A DNA stretch of 64,000 bases from Methylobacterium sp. PvR107 (GTDB taxonomy: Bacteria; Pseudomonadota; Alphaproteobacteria; Rhizobiales; Beijerinckiaceae), in the NCBI RefSeq assembly GCF_017833295.1, contig NZ_JAFIBW010000001.1:744001-808000 (forward strand). Direction: 5' to 3'. A model generated the notes under the pieces. The model saw only the letters and a program-made list of their open reading frames with translations, was not told the origin of the DNA and did no database searches. Position numbers and translations under genes: made by a program. This document shows, piece after piece, positions 44,668 through 53,350 of this stretch; positions within the stretch are counted from its first letter, which is position 1; each line of letters starts with the position of its first letter.

Positions 44668-44848
44668 CGGCCCAAGGGGCAAACCGCCCGGCAGACATGC
44701 GAATGCGCGCGGCTGGCAGCGTCTCCGACGGTTCCGCCGAGAAGCCGGAGCCACCGCTCGGGTCGGCCGCTCTGCGGTCCTGCCGCCACGCCGCTACCGT
44801 GACGTCTCCCTTCGCGTGATCCGGTGCATCGGGATGGGCGCGAATGGC

Positions 44849-45016
44849 CTACACGCGGGCGCTGTGCAGTGCCGCGCCGAGCAGGCACAGGCCGAGCACG
44901 AGGCAGATCCCGCTCCAGCGCTCGAAGACGGCCGCGCGGGCCGGATAGCGCAATGAAAGACCCGCGAGACTCACGCCGCAGATTAGGCACACCAAGCTCA
45001 TCACGGCGACCAGCAC
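44849..45016 (-). CDS. Small two-helix membrane protein (below usual ORF size)
   Basis: A 55-residue frame, GTG start at 45016 (GGAAG nine bases upstream) or ATG 45001. It reads MLVAVMSLVCLICGVSLAGL, a membrane helix, then a short basic loop SLRYPARAAVFERW and a second helix SGICLVLGLCLLGAALHSARV. The two-helix hairpin with one arginine-rich loop is typical of conserved small membrane proteins of Rhizobiales. There is a clear composition match to coding DNA. It lies between two unrelated genes, 181 bases after the zinc-ribbon gene on the opposite strand. Function unknown; a chance frame cannot be excluded. Confidence 0.5.
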   Translation of the reverse strand: MLVAVMSLVCLICGVSLAGLSLRYPARAAVFERWSGICLVLGLCLLGAALHSARV

Positions 45017-45344
45017 GTTCCCCTGCTTCCGGACTTGATGCGCGTACCCATAGTCAGATTTCGCCGATAGGCGAGCGGAAAAGCACCGTCATCCAGAGCA
45101 AATCCGGGCTAATCAAGTTTTTGTCATCGCCCCGCAGCTTAATTCGAGAATGTTAAATCTGAGGTTGTATGGGGATGACAGTTTAGAAACGAGCGATGCC
45201 AGCGTTATCGGTATTAAACCGAACTTGAAAATTGACATTTGTTGCAAGCGGCGATCAAAAAATGCTCCGCCTGAAGACAGGTGCGGCCCCGCCGGGACCA
45301 GGAACCGCGGGGGTGCGGATTCCGATCCGTCGCGACAGGACGCA
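45017..45344. other. AT-rich intergenic segment, no gene seen
   Basis: From about 45040 to 45270 the sequence is clearly richer in A and T than any other part of the window (for example AATCAAGTTTTTGTC, TTGAAAATTGACATTTGTT). No open frame, tRNA or repeat explains it. It could be a promoter region for flanking genes, or the remnant of an insertion. Confidence 0.5.
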
Positions 45345-45668
45345 TTACGTCGGGTTCGACAGGGCCGTGACGATGGCGATCCGCTCCTCCGCCGGGGTCC
45401 CGTGCGGTCCTGGGCGGCCTGCGCGCCCGTACCAGTAGCGCGCGTTGCCCGTGTCGCCCTCGAGCCTGTGGAGATGGGCGTGCACCCAGGCGGCCTCGGG
45501 TCCGGACGCGTCCTGAACGAGGGCGTGCGCCCGCTCCCAGGCCGCCGGGTCCGAGCCGGACGGATCCTTGGCCAGCCACCAGAGGGCGGCTAGCGGCGCC
45601 GGCCAGGACGGTGGGGGCGCGGCCTCGGCCAGGGCCGCGGCGAAGGCGGCAGGCAGGCTCTCGATCAT
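45345..45668 (-). CDS. Conserved hypothetical protein, 107 aa
   Basis: A 107-residue protein. It begins MIESLPAAFAAALAEAAPPPSWPAPLAALWWLAKGD-like and has helical stretches with small residues (AAWERAHALVQDASGPEAAWVHAHLHRLEGDTGNARYWYGRAG), which resemble short helix-turn repeats of TPR type. The GGGGAG site just before ATG 45668 is one of the best ribosome binding sites in the region. Proteins like this are widespread in Rhizobiales with no assigned function. It lies 41 bases after the stop of the SF2 helicase gene on the same strand, so it may be its second gene. Confidence 0.75.
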   Translation of the reverse strand: MIESLPAAFAAALAEAAPPPSWPAPLAALWWLAKDPSGSDPAAWERAHALVQDASGPEAAWVHAHLHRLEGDTGNARYWYGRAGRPGPHGTPAEERIAIVTALSNPT

Positions 45669-45708
45669 GGTGCTTCTCCCCTCGGTCGCGTCGGTCCCGC
45701 GGCTCGGC

Positions 45709-47559
45709 TCAGCGGCCGGCAGCGCGCTCCGGCTGCCAGCGCCCGCGGCGCTGCCGGGCGGACCATGCGTAGCGGGCATCACCGTCGAGGCGGTCGAGAT
45801 GGTCCGAGAGGCGGTTGCGTTCAAGCCAGGCGAGCGCCGCCTCCAGCTCCGGCAGGGTCATGGTCGCGCGGCCCTTGCCGAGCACGCGCTTCAGCACGGC
45901 GTTGTAGCGATGCCCGAGGTTGCCGCCGCGGGGCACCCGCAGCGAGGCCTCGTCCTCCACCGCCTGCGACGCGACCGCGACGGCGAGCCGCTGGCGCAGC
46001 GTCCGCTCGGTGAGGGAGGGCGGCTCGGGTGTCGGCGCCATCGCCGTCGGCTCGGCGAGGCGCGGGCGCAGGAGGGCGTAACGCAGGCCGATCGCGTTGC
46101 TCTCCAGGGGGGTGATTCCGGCGGGCTCGTCGTCGCGCCAGCGGGTCCGCTCGGGCACGACGGCGCTGGCCGGGCGCTCGCGCGGGGGCCGGACGCTGCT
46201 GCCCTGCTCGGTCTCAAGCTCCAGGCGGAAGCGGGCGAAGAGCGGGTCGTCGGGGTGGAAGATCAGGGCCTGCTGCGTGTCGTAGGCACCGGCATGGGGA
46301 TCGACGCGGGTCGCCCGGGCGAGCATCTGCTCCAGCCAGGGGCGCGAGCGGATATGGGTGAGGGCCGCCACCACGGCGACCTCCGGCGCGTCGAGGCCCT
46401 CGTAGGCCATCGCCACCGTCACGAGGATCGCCGGCTCCGGGGTCAGGCGGAAGGCGGCCAGTGCGGCATGGGCGTCGCCCTGACTGGAGGTCGCCAGGCG
46501 GACGTCGCGCTCCCCCTGCCCGACCGGCATCCAGCTTCGCAGGGTCGCCAGATAGGCGCGCGCGCTCGCCTGATCCGGCGCCACGACGAGGAGCTTGCCG
46601 AGGCCCCTCACGGCCTCCCCGGGCGCGAGGTCCCGATCGGCCCGGCGCCGGGCGCGCAGCCGCTTCGTGGCGTGGAACGCTTCGCTCAGGAGATCGCGGG
46701 CGAAGCCGGTGCGCAAGGCCGTGAACAGGGCCGGCCGCGTTGTGACCCGCACCGAGCCGGCGCCCAGCCGGTGCGGCCCGACCCGGGGGCTGTCGCCGGC
46801 GATCCGGCCGCCCTCAAGCCAGCTCGCCTCGCCGTCGATCGCCCCGAAAGTCACCGGCAGCACGGCCCGCTCGGCGAGGGCCTGGGCGCGCGAATAGCCG
46901 ATCACCGCGAGGCCCGGCGCGTCGAGGTCGAGTTCCGGTCCGCGGCCCGGCGCGGCGGGCTGGTAGGGCAGGCCGAGGATGCGCCGGCCGTCCGCCCGCT
47001 CGAGCGTGCCCGACAGGTAGAGCCGGAAGGCCGCAGCCTCCATCACGGGCAGCATTGCCCGGGACCATGCCCCGGCCTCCGCGTCCTCGGCGGAGGCCTC
47101 CTCCGCCCCCGGCCTGCCCGGCACCGGCAGGTGATGGACCTCGTCGACCACCAGCAGGGTCCGGTGCGCCCGCGCTTCTGCGAGGTGAAGCGCCGGCGCG
47201 GCGGCCACCGCCTGGTAGGTGGTGATGTAGCCGGAAAGCCCCCGGGTGGGGTCGCGCTCGTTGTCGGCCGCCCGCACCGAGAGCGTGTGTCCGAAGGCCG
47301 CGCGCCAGAGCGGATCGGCAAAGGCCTCCTCGGCCTGCAACCGCAGCGAATCCCGCGGCACCACCCAGACCACGCGCTCGACGAGACCGGCTTCGATGAG
47401 CCCCTGTGCGGCGATCACCGGCAGCAGCGACTTGCCGCCGCCGGGCGTCACCGCGGCCAGGATCCTGCGGACATGCCCCGCCTCCCCGCGCGCCATGGCC
47501 GCGACCAGGGCCATCAGCGTGCGCTGGTGGGACCGCAGGGACGGGGCGGGACGGGTCAA
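45709..47559 (-). CDS. DEAD/DEAH-type SF2 helicase
   Basis: A 616-residue superfamily 2 helicase. Motif I is AAVTPGGGKSLLPVIAA, motif II LLVVDEVHHL, motif III LYLSGT, and the C-terminal RecA-like domain has VTVAMAYEGLDAPEVAVVAALTHIRSRPWLEQMLARATR, containing motifs V and VI. A helical C-terminal third (about 490-616, VPRGGNLGHRYNAVLKRV) is unassigned. The start appears to be TTG 47559, without a clear ribosome binding site, so the true start is uncertain; an internal ATG follows at residue 16. Proteins of this type occur on plasmids and integrative elements as well as chromosomes. It lies beside tRNA-Tyr, a common insertion site. Confidence 0.85.
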   Translation of the reverse strand: MTRPAPSLRSHQRTLMALVAAMARGEAGHVRRILAAVTPGGGKSLLPVIAAQGLIEAGLVERVVWVVPRDSLRLQAEEAFADPLWRAAFGHTLSVRAADNERDPTRGLSGYITTYQAVAAAPALHLAEARAHRTLLVVDEVHHLPVPGRPGAEEASAEDAEAGAWSRAMLPVMEAAAFRLYLSGTLERADGRRILGLPYQPAAPGRGPELDLDAPGLAVIGYSRAQALAERAVLPVTFGAIDGEASWLEGGRIAGDSPRVGPHRLGAGSVRVTTRPALFTALRTGFARDLLSEAFHATKRLRARRRADRDLAPGEAVRGLGKLLVVAPDQASARAYLATLRSWMPVGQGERDVRLATSSQGDAHAALAAFRLTPEPAILVTVAMAYEGLDAPEVAVVAALTHIRSRPWLEQMLARATRVDPHAGAYDTQQALIFHPDDPLFARFRLELETEQGSSVRPPRERPASAVVPERTRWRDDEPAGITPLESNAIGLRYALLRPRLAEPTAMAPTPEPPSLTERTLRQRLAVAVASQAVEDEASLRVPRGGNLGHRYNAVLKRVLGKGRATMTLPELEAALAWLERNRLSDHLDRLDGDARYAWSARQRRGRWQPERAAGR

Positions 47560-47833
47560 CGGCCGACGAAGCAGGGCGACATGCGCGCAAAGTGGCCGAT
47601 CCGGCTTCCTTTGTGAATCCCCGGAGTCGCGGAACGTTCGCGTTTTCGTCCCGGCGGAATCAGCGGGATCCGATCCGAGCCCGGCTCACACGCTCATGCG
47701 CGAGCGGTCTCGCCCAGAGAAACCGACGGCCCTCCACGGCCGCCGCACGCGGGAGACCGGATCCGGCCATCACAAGCGTTGACACCCGGCCCACCCCTCA
47801 CCATAAGGGCGCCGCGGGCGAAAAACCCGCCTT

Positions 47834-47917
47834 GGGGGAATGTCCCGAGCGGCAAAGGGGGCGGACTGTAAATCCGCTGCGTAAGCTTCGTAGGTTCGAG
47901 TCCTACTTCCCCCACCA
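47834..47917 (+). tRNA. tRNA-Tyr (GTA)
   Basis: A class II tRNA with an acceptor stem GGGGGAA/TTCCCCC, the anticodon stem GCGGA/TCCGC with loop CTGTAAA (anticodon GTA at 47868-47870), a long variable region and a T arm GTAGG-TTCGAGT-CCTAC. The 3' CCA is encoded. It is convergent with ruvC, whose stop is 18 bases away. Confidence 0.96.
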
Positions 47918-47934
47918 AGTTCTTCCCGATCCCG

Positions 47935-48558
47935 TCAGCCTTGTTTCGCCAGCGCCGCCTCGATGCGTGCGGCGGCGGCGGCGGAGAAGCCCTTGCCTTC
48001 GAGGCCCTGCCCCGCAGCCGCCTGACCGGTGAGGCTGCGGCGCTTGCCCGCCGGCAAATGCGCTTTGCGCAGCGCGTGCGAGTCCCGGTGGCTGGCATGG
48101 GTGATGGCGATGGCCAGCGCGTCGGCGGCGTCGGCGATGCGGAACTCGGCCTTCGGCAGCAGGAAGCGCACCATCGCCTGGATCTGCACCTTCTCGGCAT
48201 GGCCGGAGCCCGCCACGGTCTTCTTGATCAGGTTGGCGGCGTATTCGAACACCGGCAGCCCGGCGAGCGCCGGCACCACCAGCGCCATGGCCCGGGCGTG
48301 ACCCAGTTTCAGGGTCGCCTGCGCGTCCTTGTTGACGAAGGTCTCCTCCACGGCGACCTCATCGGGCTTCACGCCGTCGACGATGCGCCCGATTCCCTCG
48401 AACAGCTCGCGCAGGCGCAGGGCCAGCGGCAGGTCGCCGTCCGAGGTCACGACGCCGCAATCGCCGTAGGTGAGCTTCGTGCCCTGCGCGGTGATGAGGC
48501 CCCAGCCGGTACGGCGGAGCCCGGGATCGATCCCGAGGATGCGGACGGGGCTGGTCAT
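47935..48558 (-). CDS. ruvC: Holliday junction resolvase RuvC
   Basis: RuvC, 207 residues, the endonuclease that resolves Holliday junctions in the RuvABC complex. The catalytic acids are in ILGIDPGLRRTGWGL (first Asp), VAVEETFVNKDAQATLKLGHARA (Glu) and the C-terminal DAADALAIAITHA (last Asp pair). ATG 48558 follows GGAG with six bases spacing, and the length fits. ruvA and ruvB are not downstream in the window as the tRNA follows directly; in alphaproteobacteria the three genes usually stand together, so here ruvC is separate or its partners have moved. An alanine-rich tail extends the family end by about 20 residues. Confidence 0.95.
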   Translation of the reverse strand: MTSPVRILGIDPGLRRTGWGLITAQGTKLTYGDCGVVTSDGDLPLALRLRELFEGIGRIVDGVKPDEVAVEETFVNKDAQATLKLGHARAMALVVPALAGLPVFEYAANLIKKTVAGSGHAEKVQIQAMVRFLLPKAEFRIADAADALAIAITHASHRDSHALRKAHLPAGKRRSLTGQAAAGQGLEGKGFSAAAAARIEAALAKQG

Positions 48559-48647
48559 GATGCTCCAACGCTCGACGAACGGCCCGAGGCTGCCGTACGT
48601 ATCGTGAACGCCGGGTTTCACCAAGACGCGGCTTCTGGAGGATGACC

Positions 48648-49220
48648 ATGAGCGCCGACGCCCCGATCAGCCGCTTCCCGGTGCCGAAACTCTCCGAGAT
48701 GCCGGAGGACCTGCGCGCCCGGATCGCCCTGGTGCAGGAGAAGGCCGGCTTCGTGCCCAACATCTTCCTGGCGCTGGCGCATCGCCCGGACGAGTTCCGC
48801 GCCTTCATGGCCTATCACGACGCGCTGATGGACCGGCCGGGCGGTCTGACCAAGGCTGAGCGCGAGATGATCGTGGTGGCGACCAGCGCGGCCAATGACT
48901 GCCTGTACTGCGTCGTCGCCCACGGCGCGATCCTGCGGGTGCGGGCCAAGAACCCGCTGATCGCCGACCAGATCGCGGTCAACTACGCCAAGGCCGACAT
49001 CACCCCGCGCCAGCGCGCCATGCTGGCCTTCGCGGTCAAGGTCGCGACCGAGTCCCGGAATGTCGGTGCAGAGGACCACGCGGCCCTCGCCGGCCACGGA
49101 TTCAGCGCGGACGACATCTGGGACATCGCGGCGATCACCGCGCTCTTCGCCCTGTCGAACCGGATCGCCAGCGTCGCGGAGCTGCGCCCGAACGATGCGT
49201 TCTACGCGATGGGCCGGTGA
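48648..49220 (+). CDS. Peroxidase-related AhpD-like enzyme
   Basis: A 190-residue carboxymuconolactone decarboxylase/AhpD-fold protein of the peroxidase-related type. The redox center is SAANDCLYCVVAHG, with the CxxC and a following His, in the typical helical context (LTKAEREMIVVATSA before it). ATG 48648 follows GGAGG by six bases; ATG 48642 is slightly upstream and less well spaced. It may detoxify hydroperoxides. The gene is divergent from ruvC across 89 bases, and convergent with ynfA, whose stop is seven bases after its own. Confidence 0.88.
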   Translation: MSADAPISRFPVPKLSEMPEDLRARIALVQEKAGFVPNIFLALAHRPDEFRAFMAYHDALMDRPGGLTKAEREMIVVATSAANDCLYCVVAHGAILRVRAKNPLIADQIAVNYAKADITPRQRAMLAFAVKVATESRNVGAEDHAALAGHGFSADDIWDIAAITALFALSNRIASVAELRPNDAFYAMGR

Positions 49221-49227
49221 GACCGAC

Positions 49228-49548
49228 TCAGCCGCGGCGGCCGAGCAGGATGATGGCGGTCCCGGCGAGGCAGACAGCGCCGCCCGCGAGATCCCAGCGG
49301 TCCGGCCGCTGGCCCTCGGCGAGCCAGAGCCACAGGACCGAGGCGGCGACGTAGACGCCGCCATAGGCCGCGAAGGCGCGCCCGGCCGCCGGGCTGTCCA
49401 CCAGGGTCAGCAGCCCCGCGAAGGCCGCCAGCGAGCCCAGGCCCGGCAGAATCCACCAGGCGGAGCGTCCCAGCCGGAGCCAGGACCAGAACGCGAAGCA
49501 ACCGGCGATCTCCGCGAGGGCGGCGCCGGCATAGGCGAGGAGCGTCAT
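49228..49548 (-). CDS. ynfA: YnfA/UPF0060 small membrane protein
   Basis: A 106-residue inner-membrane protein with four helices: [64 protein letters not shown], and [19 protein letters not shown]. The EIAGCFAFW motif and the [16 protein letters not shown] segment identify UPF0060; members are related to small multidrug-resistance transporters and have been proposed as efflux proteins. ATG 49548 gives the usual N-terminus, and an in-frame GTG at 49554 is an alternative. It is the only such gene in the window. Confidence 0.92.
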   Translation of the reverse strand: MTLLAYAGAALAEIAGCFAFWSWLRLGRSAWWILPGLGSLAAFAGLLTLVDSPAAGRAFAAYGGVYVAASVLWLWLAEGQRPDRWDLAGGAVCLAGTAIILLGRRG

Positions 49549-49649
49549 GGACACAGCTTGGCACGACCTCGTGCGCCAAGCGACCGTCGTGCTGTCCTTC
49601 CCGGCCGCACGTTAAGCCCGCAGCAAGGATGATCCGGTCGATAGGGCCT

Positions 49650-50615
49650 ATGAACGCGCGTGCGCCTGACCACGATCTGCTACTTCCGGGCGATGCCCGC
49701 CTGCGCGAGGCCGTTCAGGCCTGGCTCGATGGGCTCGCGCGGGAGCGGCGGATGGCGCCCAACACCGTCGAGGCCTATGCGCGCGACCTGCGCCAGTTCC
49801 TCCACCATCTTGCCTCGCGCCAGGGCACCCCGACGATCCCGATGCTCGTGGCCCTGAAGGTGCGCGACATCCGCGCCTTCATGGCCGCGCGGCGGGCCGA
49901 CGAGGTTTCCGGGCGCTCGCTGATGCGCATGCTCGCGGGCTTGCGCTCCTTCGCGCGCTACCTCGAACGGGAGGGCTATGGCACGGTCTCGGCGCTGGGC
50001 GGCGTGCGCTCGCCCAAGGTGCCCCGGCGGCTGCCGCGCCCCCTCCCCGTCTCCGCCGCGGTGGCGCTGACCAACACGGGGATCCGCGCCGGCGAGGAGC
50101 GCGAGCCCTGGGTGCTCGCCCGGGACGCTGCCGTTCTGGCGCTGCTCTACGGGGCCGGCCTGCGCATCTCCGAGGCGCTGGGTCTCGCACGGCGCGATGC
50201 GCCGCTGCCGGGCATCGATCAGGTCACCGTGCTCGGCAAGGGTGGCAAGGAGCGGATGGTGCCGATCCTGCCCGTGGTCGCCCAGGCGGTCGCCGACTAC
50301 CTGGCCGCCTGCCCGCTGCCGCTGCCGCCGGAGGGTCCCCTGTTCGTCGGGGCCCGCGGCGGCCCGCTTTCGCCGCGTATCATCCAGTACACGGTCGCCC
50401 GCGCCCGGGGCGCCCTCGGCCTGCCCGAGACCGCGACGCCGCACGCCCTGCGGCACTCCTTCGCCACGCATCTCCTCGCCCGGCAAGGGGAGCTCCGCGC
50501 CATCCAGGAACTCCTCGGCCACGCCTCCCTGTCGACCACCCAGCTCTACACCCAGGTCGATGCGGCCCGGCTGATGAGCGCCTACGCGGCCGCCCATCCC
50601 CGAGCCGGACGCTGA
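49650..50615 (+). CDS. xerC: Tyrosine recombinase XerC
   Basis: A tyrosine recombinase of about 321 residues of the XerC type, which with XerD resolves chromosome dimers at dif. The N-terminal SAM-like DNA-binding domain is LREAVQAWLDGLARERRMAPNTVEAYARDLRQFLHHL. The catalytic domain has the first Arg in YGAGLRISEALGL, Lys in GKGGKERMVPIL, HALRHSFATHLL (His-x-x-Arg) and LLGHASLSTTQLYTQV with the nucleophile Tyr. ATG 49650 has AGGG upstream; an in-frame ATG at 49629 adds seven residues. No prophage genes are next to it, so it is more likely the housekeeping XerC than an integrase. Confidence 0.92.
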   Translation: MNARAPDHDLLLPGDARLREAVQAWLDGLARERRMAPNTVEAYARDLRQFLHHLASRQGTPTIPMLVALKVRDIRAFMAARRADEVSGRSLMRMLAGLRSFARYLEREGYGTVSALGGVRSPKVPRRLPRPLPVSAAVALTNTGIRAGEEREPWVLARDAAVLALLYGAGLRISEALGLARRDAPLPGIDQVTVLGKGGKERMVPILPVVAQAVADYLAACPLPLPPEGPLFVGARGGPLSPRIIQYTVARARGALGLPETATPHALRHSFATHLLARQGELRAIQELLGHASLSTTQLYTQVDAARLMSAYAAAHPRAGR

Positions 50616-50769
50616 TCTAAACTGCCAAGGACGGCTGTTTTGGCGCGGTATGTTACTAGCCTCTGCAGAACATCGACTGGTTCGAGTCAGCAGTCGTTTT
50701 CTTTAAGAGCTTCGTCATGATCTACGGCCAATCTAGCGGACGAGACAGAGATCGGCTTGGGCGGGCGTC

Positions 50770-51627
50770 ATGGAGCTTCAGGAGGGGATGACGCCGGCAC
50801 GAGTTGTAATCGCGGATTGCGACGCGGGCCGCCGCACTGCCCTCAAGGAGATCGTTCAGCGCTTCGATGCCCGGGCGATCATCGAGGAAGCGACCTCCGG
50901 TCAGGCGCTCTGCGACATCCTGCTTCGCCACCGTCCGACCCTGGCCTTCGTCGGCCTGCAACTCGAGGATCTGAGCGGACCCGAAGCCGTCGCGGTGGCG
51001 CGTCGGGCGGGCGCAGAGCCGCCCTGCCTGGTTCTGGTCGCCACCCGCGTGCTGGCACATTGGCAGGAAATCGCCAGCAGCCTCGGCGCCTACGAGGTCC
51101 TGAAAACACCTCTCGACCCGAGCCATATCGAGCAGCTTCTGCACGCCGATGCCCGCCGCCGCGCGCCGACCCGGGCGCTGCTCGCCTGCTCGACAGCGGC
51201 TGGCCGATCCGCGATCAGCCGGGTCGTGGCCCGCAGCGGCTTCGCGATCGAGCTCGACGAGACGGATGACGGCCGCCACGCGCTGAGGCAGCTCAAGCTC
51301 GCGGCCTACGATTTCGCCTTCATCGACGTGAAGCTCACCGGCATCGACGGGCTCGAACTCGCCTGCCAGATTCAGCCTCTCGGTCTCGCGACCCGGATCA
51401 CCCTGTTGACCACCGCCGAGCTGGAATCGGTCGCCCAGGCGGGCCGCTATTTCGGCGTCGACGCGGTGCTGCGGATGCCGTTCTACGCCCGCGACATCGA
51501 TCTCGCCCTGCACAACGCCCTCGGCCTGCGCCGGCCGTACCTGCTGAACGCCCTCACGGCTCCGCCTGCGCCGAGCGCGCTCCTGCGGATTGCCGATCTG
51601 CCGAATTCGCGGCGCAAGATCGCCTGA
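50770..51627 (+). CDS. Tandem receiver-domain protein, first receiver degenerate
   Basis: A 285-residue protein with two CheY-like receiver domains and no output domain. The first (about 9-130) has VVIADCDAGRR in the acidic pocket, but the stretch that should hold the phosphorylated Asp reads LAFVGLQLEDLSGPE, with a Gly at its place. The second (about 135-260) has FAFIDVKLTGIDGLELA with an intact Asp and LLTTAELESVAQAGR with the conserved Thr region. A proline-rich tail follows. Such proteins pass or store phosphoryl groups in two-component networks. No histidine kinase is adjacent. ATG 50770 was used; ATG 50788 is also in frame. Confidence 0.8.
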   Translation: MELQEGMTPARVVIADCDAGRRTALKEIVQRFDARAIIEEATSGQALCDILLRHRPTLAFVGLQLEDLSGPEAVAVARRAGAEPPCLVLVATRVLAHWQEIASSLGAYEVLKTPLDPSHIEQLLHADARRRAPTRALLACSTAAGRSAISRVVARSGFAIELDETDDGRHALRQLKLAAYDFAFIDVKLTGIDGLELACQIQPLGLATRITLLTTAELESVAQAGRYFGVDAVLRMPFYARDIDLALHNALGLRRPYLLNALTAPPAPSALLRIADLPNSRRKIA

Positions 51628-51667
51628 TCGTCCTGCGGGTCTGAGAAACGACCGGACGATGGGGCGC

Positions 51668-51785
51668 GCCGTCGTTCCCGGGCCGCGCAGTTGAGCCCTT
51701 AATCCATCGATACCGGCGAGCTCAGGTCCCGCGCGGAGTGCGGATCTGAATTCCGGGCGGGCCCTCGGCGACCCGGAATGATGCC
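51668..51785. repeat. Imperfect intergenic palindrome, copy D
   Basis: GCCGTCGTTCCCGGGCC near 51668 pairs imperfectly with GGCGACCCGGAATGATGCC near 51767. It lies in the 258-base gap between the receiver protein and the converging lpd gene, which holds no gene. Confidence 0.68.
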
Positions 51786-51885
51786 GTGCGGGGCCGGAGC
51801 ATCGCGGATTGGTCTCTGAGGGGGCTTCCGCGCGGCCTGCCTCCGGGATCGGGAAGCGGTCGGGGTACCGAACGCTCCCTCTCGC

Positions 51886-53289
51886 TCACACGTGAATGGC
51901 CCGCTTGTTCACCGCCAGCGCGGCTTCCTTGACCGCCTCGGTCAGCGTCGGGTGCGCGTGGCAGGTGCGGGCGATGTCCTCGGACGAGGCGCCGAACTCC
52001 ATCGCCACCGCCACCTCGGCGATCAGGTTGCCGGCGTCAGCGCCGACGATGTGCACGCCGAGCACGCGGTCGGTCTGGGCATCGGCCAGAACCTTCACGA
52101 AGCCGTCCGTGGTGCCGTTCGCCTTGGCGCGGCCGTTCGCGGTGAACGGGAACTTGCCGGCATTGTAGGCGATGCCGTCCTTCTGCAGCTCCTCCTCGGT
52201 CTTGCCCACCGAGGCGACCTCCGGGAAGGTGTAGACCACGTTGGGGATCACGCCGTAATTCACGTGGCCGGATTGCCCGGCCAGCATCTCGGCGATGGCG
52301 ACGCCCTCGTCCTCGGCCTTGTGGGCCAGCATCGGGCCCGCGATCACGTCGCCGATGGCGTAGATGCCCGTCACGTTGGTGGCGTAGTGTGAATCCGTCA
52401 GGATCCGGCCCTTGTCGTCGCGCTGGACGCCGACCGTGTCGAGCCCCAGGCCCTCGGTGTAGGGCACCCGGCCGATCGCCACGAGGACCACGTCGGCCTG
52501 CAGGGTCTCCGCGCCGCCGCCGGCGGCCGGCTCGACGGTGACGCTCGCGCCCCCCTTCTTGCCGATCTCGACGCCCGTCACCTTGGTGGATAGCTTGAAG
52601 GCGATGCCCTGCTTGGTCAGGATCCGCTGGAACTGCTTGCCGACCTCGCCATCCATGCCGGGCAGCACCCGGTCGAGATACTCGACCACGGTGACCTCGG
52701 CGCCGAGCCGGCGCCAGACGGATCCCAGCTCCAGCCCGATGACTCCGGCGCCGATCACCAGGAGCTTCTTCGGCACCCGGTCGAGTTCGAGGGCGCCGGT
52801 CGAGGACACCACGACCTTCTCGTCGATGGTCACGCCCGGCAGGCGCGTCACGTCGGACCCGGTGGCGATGACGATGCTCTTGGTCTCGAGCATCTGGTTG
52901 CCGCCATCGTCAGACACAACCTCGACCCGGCCCGCGCCGGCGATCCGGCCGGTGCCGTGGAAGGTCTCGACCTTGTTCTTCTTGAGCAGGAACTCGACGC
53001 CCTTGGTGTTGCCGGCCACGCCCTCGTCCTTGAAGGCCATCATCCTCTTGAGGTCGAGCTTCGGCGTGCCGACGTCGATCCCGAGATCGGCGAAGTGCTT
53101 GTTGGCTTCCTCGAACGCCTCGGAGGCGTGGAGCAAAGCCTTCGACGGGATGCAGCCGATGTTGAGGCAGGTGCCCCCATGGGTCGCGCGCTTTTCGACG
53201 ACCGCGGTCCGCAGGCCGAGCTGCGCCGCGCGGATCGCGCAGACATAGCCGCCCGGGCCGGTGCCGATGACGACGAGATCGTAGGACAT
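51886..53289 (-). CDS. lpdA: Dihydrolipoyl dehydrogenase (E3)
   Basis: E3, 467 residues, the flavoprotein that reoxidises dihydrolipoyl groups with NAD in 2-oxoacid dehydrogenase complexes. The FAD motif [17 protein letters not shown] is at 9-25, the redox disulfide is [13 protein letters not shown] (Cys41, Cys46), the NAD motif is [25 protein letters not shown] is the second FAD contact, and [16 protein letters not shown] carries the active-site His. It is the last gene of the leftward odhA-YCII-odhB-SDR-lpd group and is almost certainly the E3 of the 2-oxoglutarate dehydrogenase complex. A 61-base gap separates it from the SDR gene. Confidence 0.96.
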   Translation of the reverse strand: MSYDLVVIGTGPGGYVCAIRAAQLGLRTAVVEKRATHGGTCLNIGCIPSKALLHASEAFEEANKHFADLGIDVGTPKLDLKRMMAFKDEGVAGNTKGVEFLLKKNKVETFHGTGRIAGAGRVEVVSDDGGNQMLETKSIVIATGSDVTRLPGVTIDEKVVVSSTGALELDRVPKKLLVIGAGVIGLELGSVWRRLGAEVTVVEYLDRVLPGMDGEVGKQFQRILTKQGIAFKLSTKVTGVEIGKKGGASVTVEPAAGGGAETLQADVVLVAIGRVPYTEGLGLDTVGVQRDDKGRILTDSHYATNVTGIYAIGDVIAGPMLAHKAEDEGVAIAEMLAGQSGHVNYGVIPNVVYTFPEVASVGKTEEELQKDGIAYNAGKFPFTANGRAKANGTTDGFVKVLADAQTDRVLGVHIVGADAGNLIAEVAVAMEFGASSEDIARTCHAHPTLTEAVKEAALAVNKRAIHV

Positions 53290-53350
53290 GTGCGTTCGCT
53301 TCCGGTCGGTCGTGCCGCGTGTCAGACGGGCAATGAATGTCAGGTTGGAC

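Noticed and set aside
44824..45156. 110-codon plus-strand frame before the AT-rich island
   Set aside because: Arg/Ser-rich, no motif; the opposite strand has a membrane-helix pattern that explains the region better.
47834..47917. tRNA-Tyr as an attachment site of an integrated element
   Set aside because: No direct repeat of the tRNA 3' end and no integrase beside it that I can see by reading; XerC at 49650 looks like the housekeeping recombinase.
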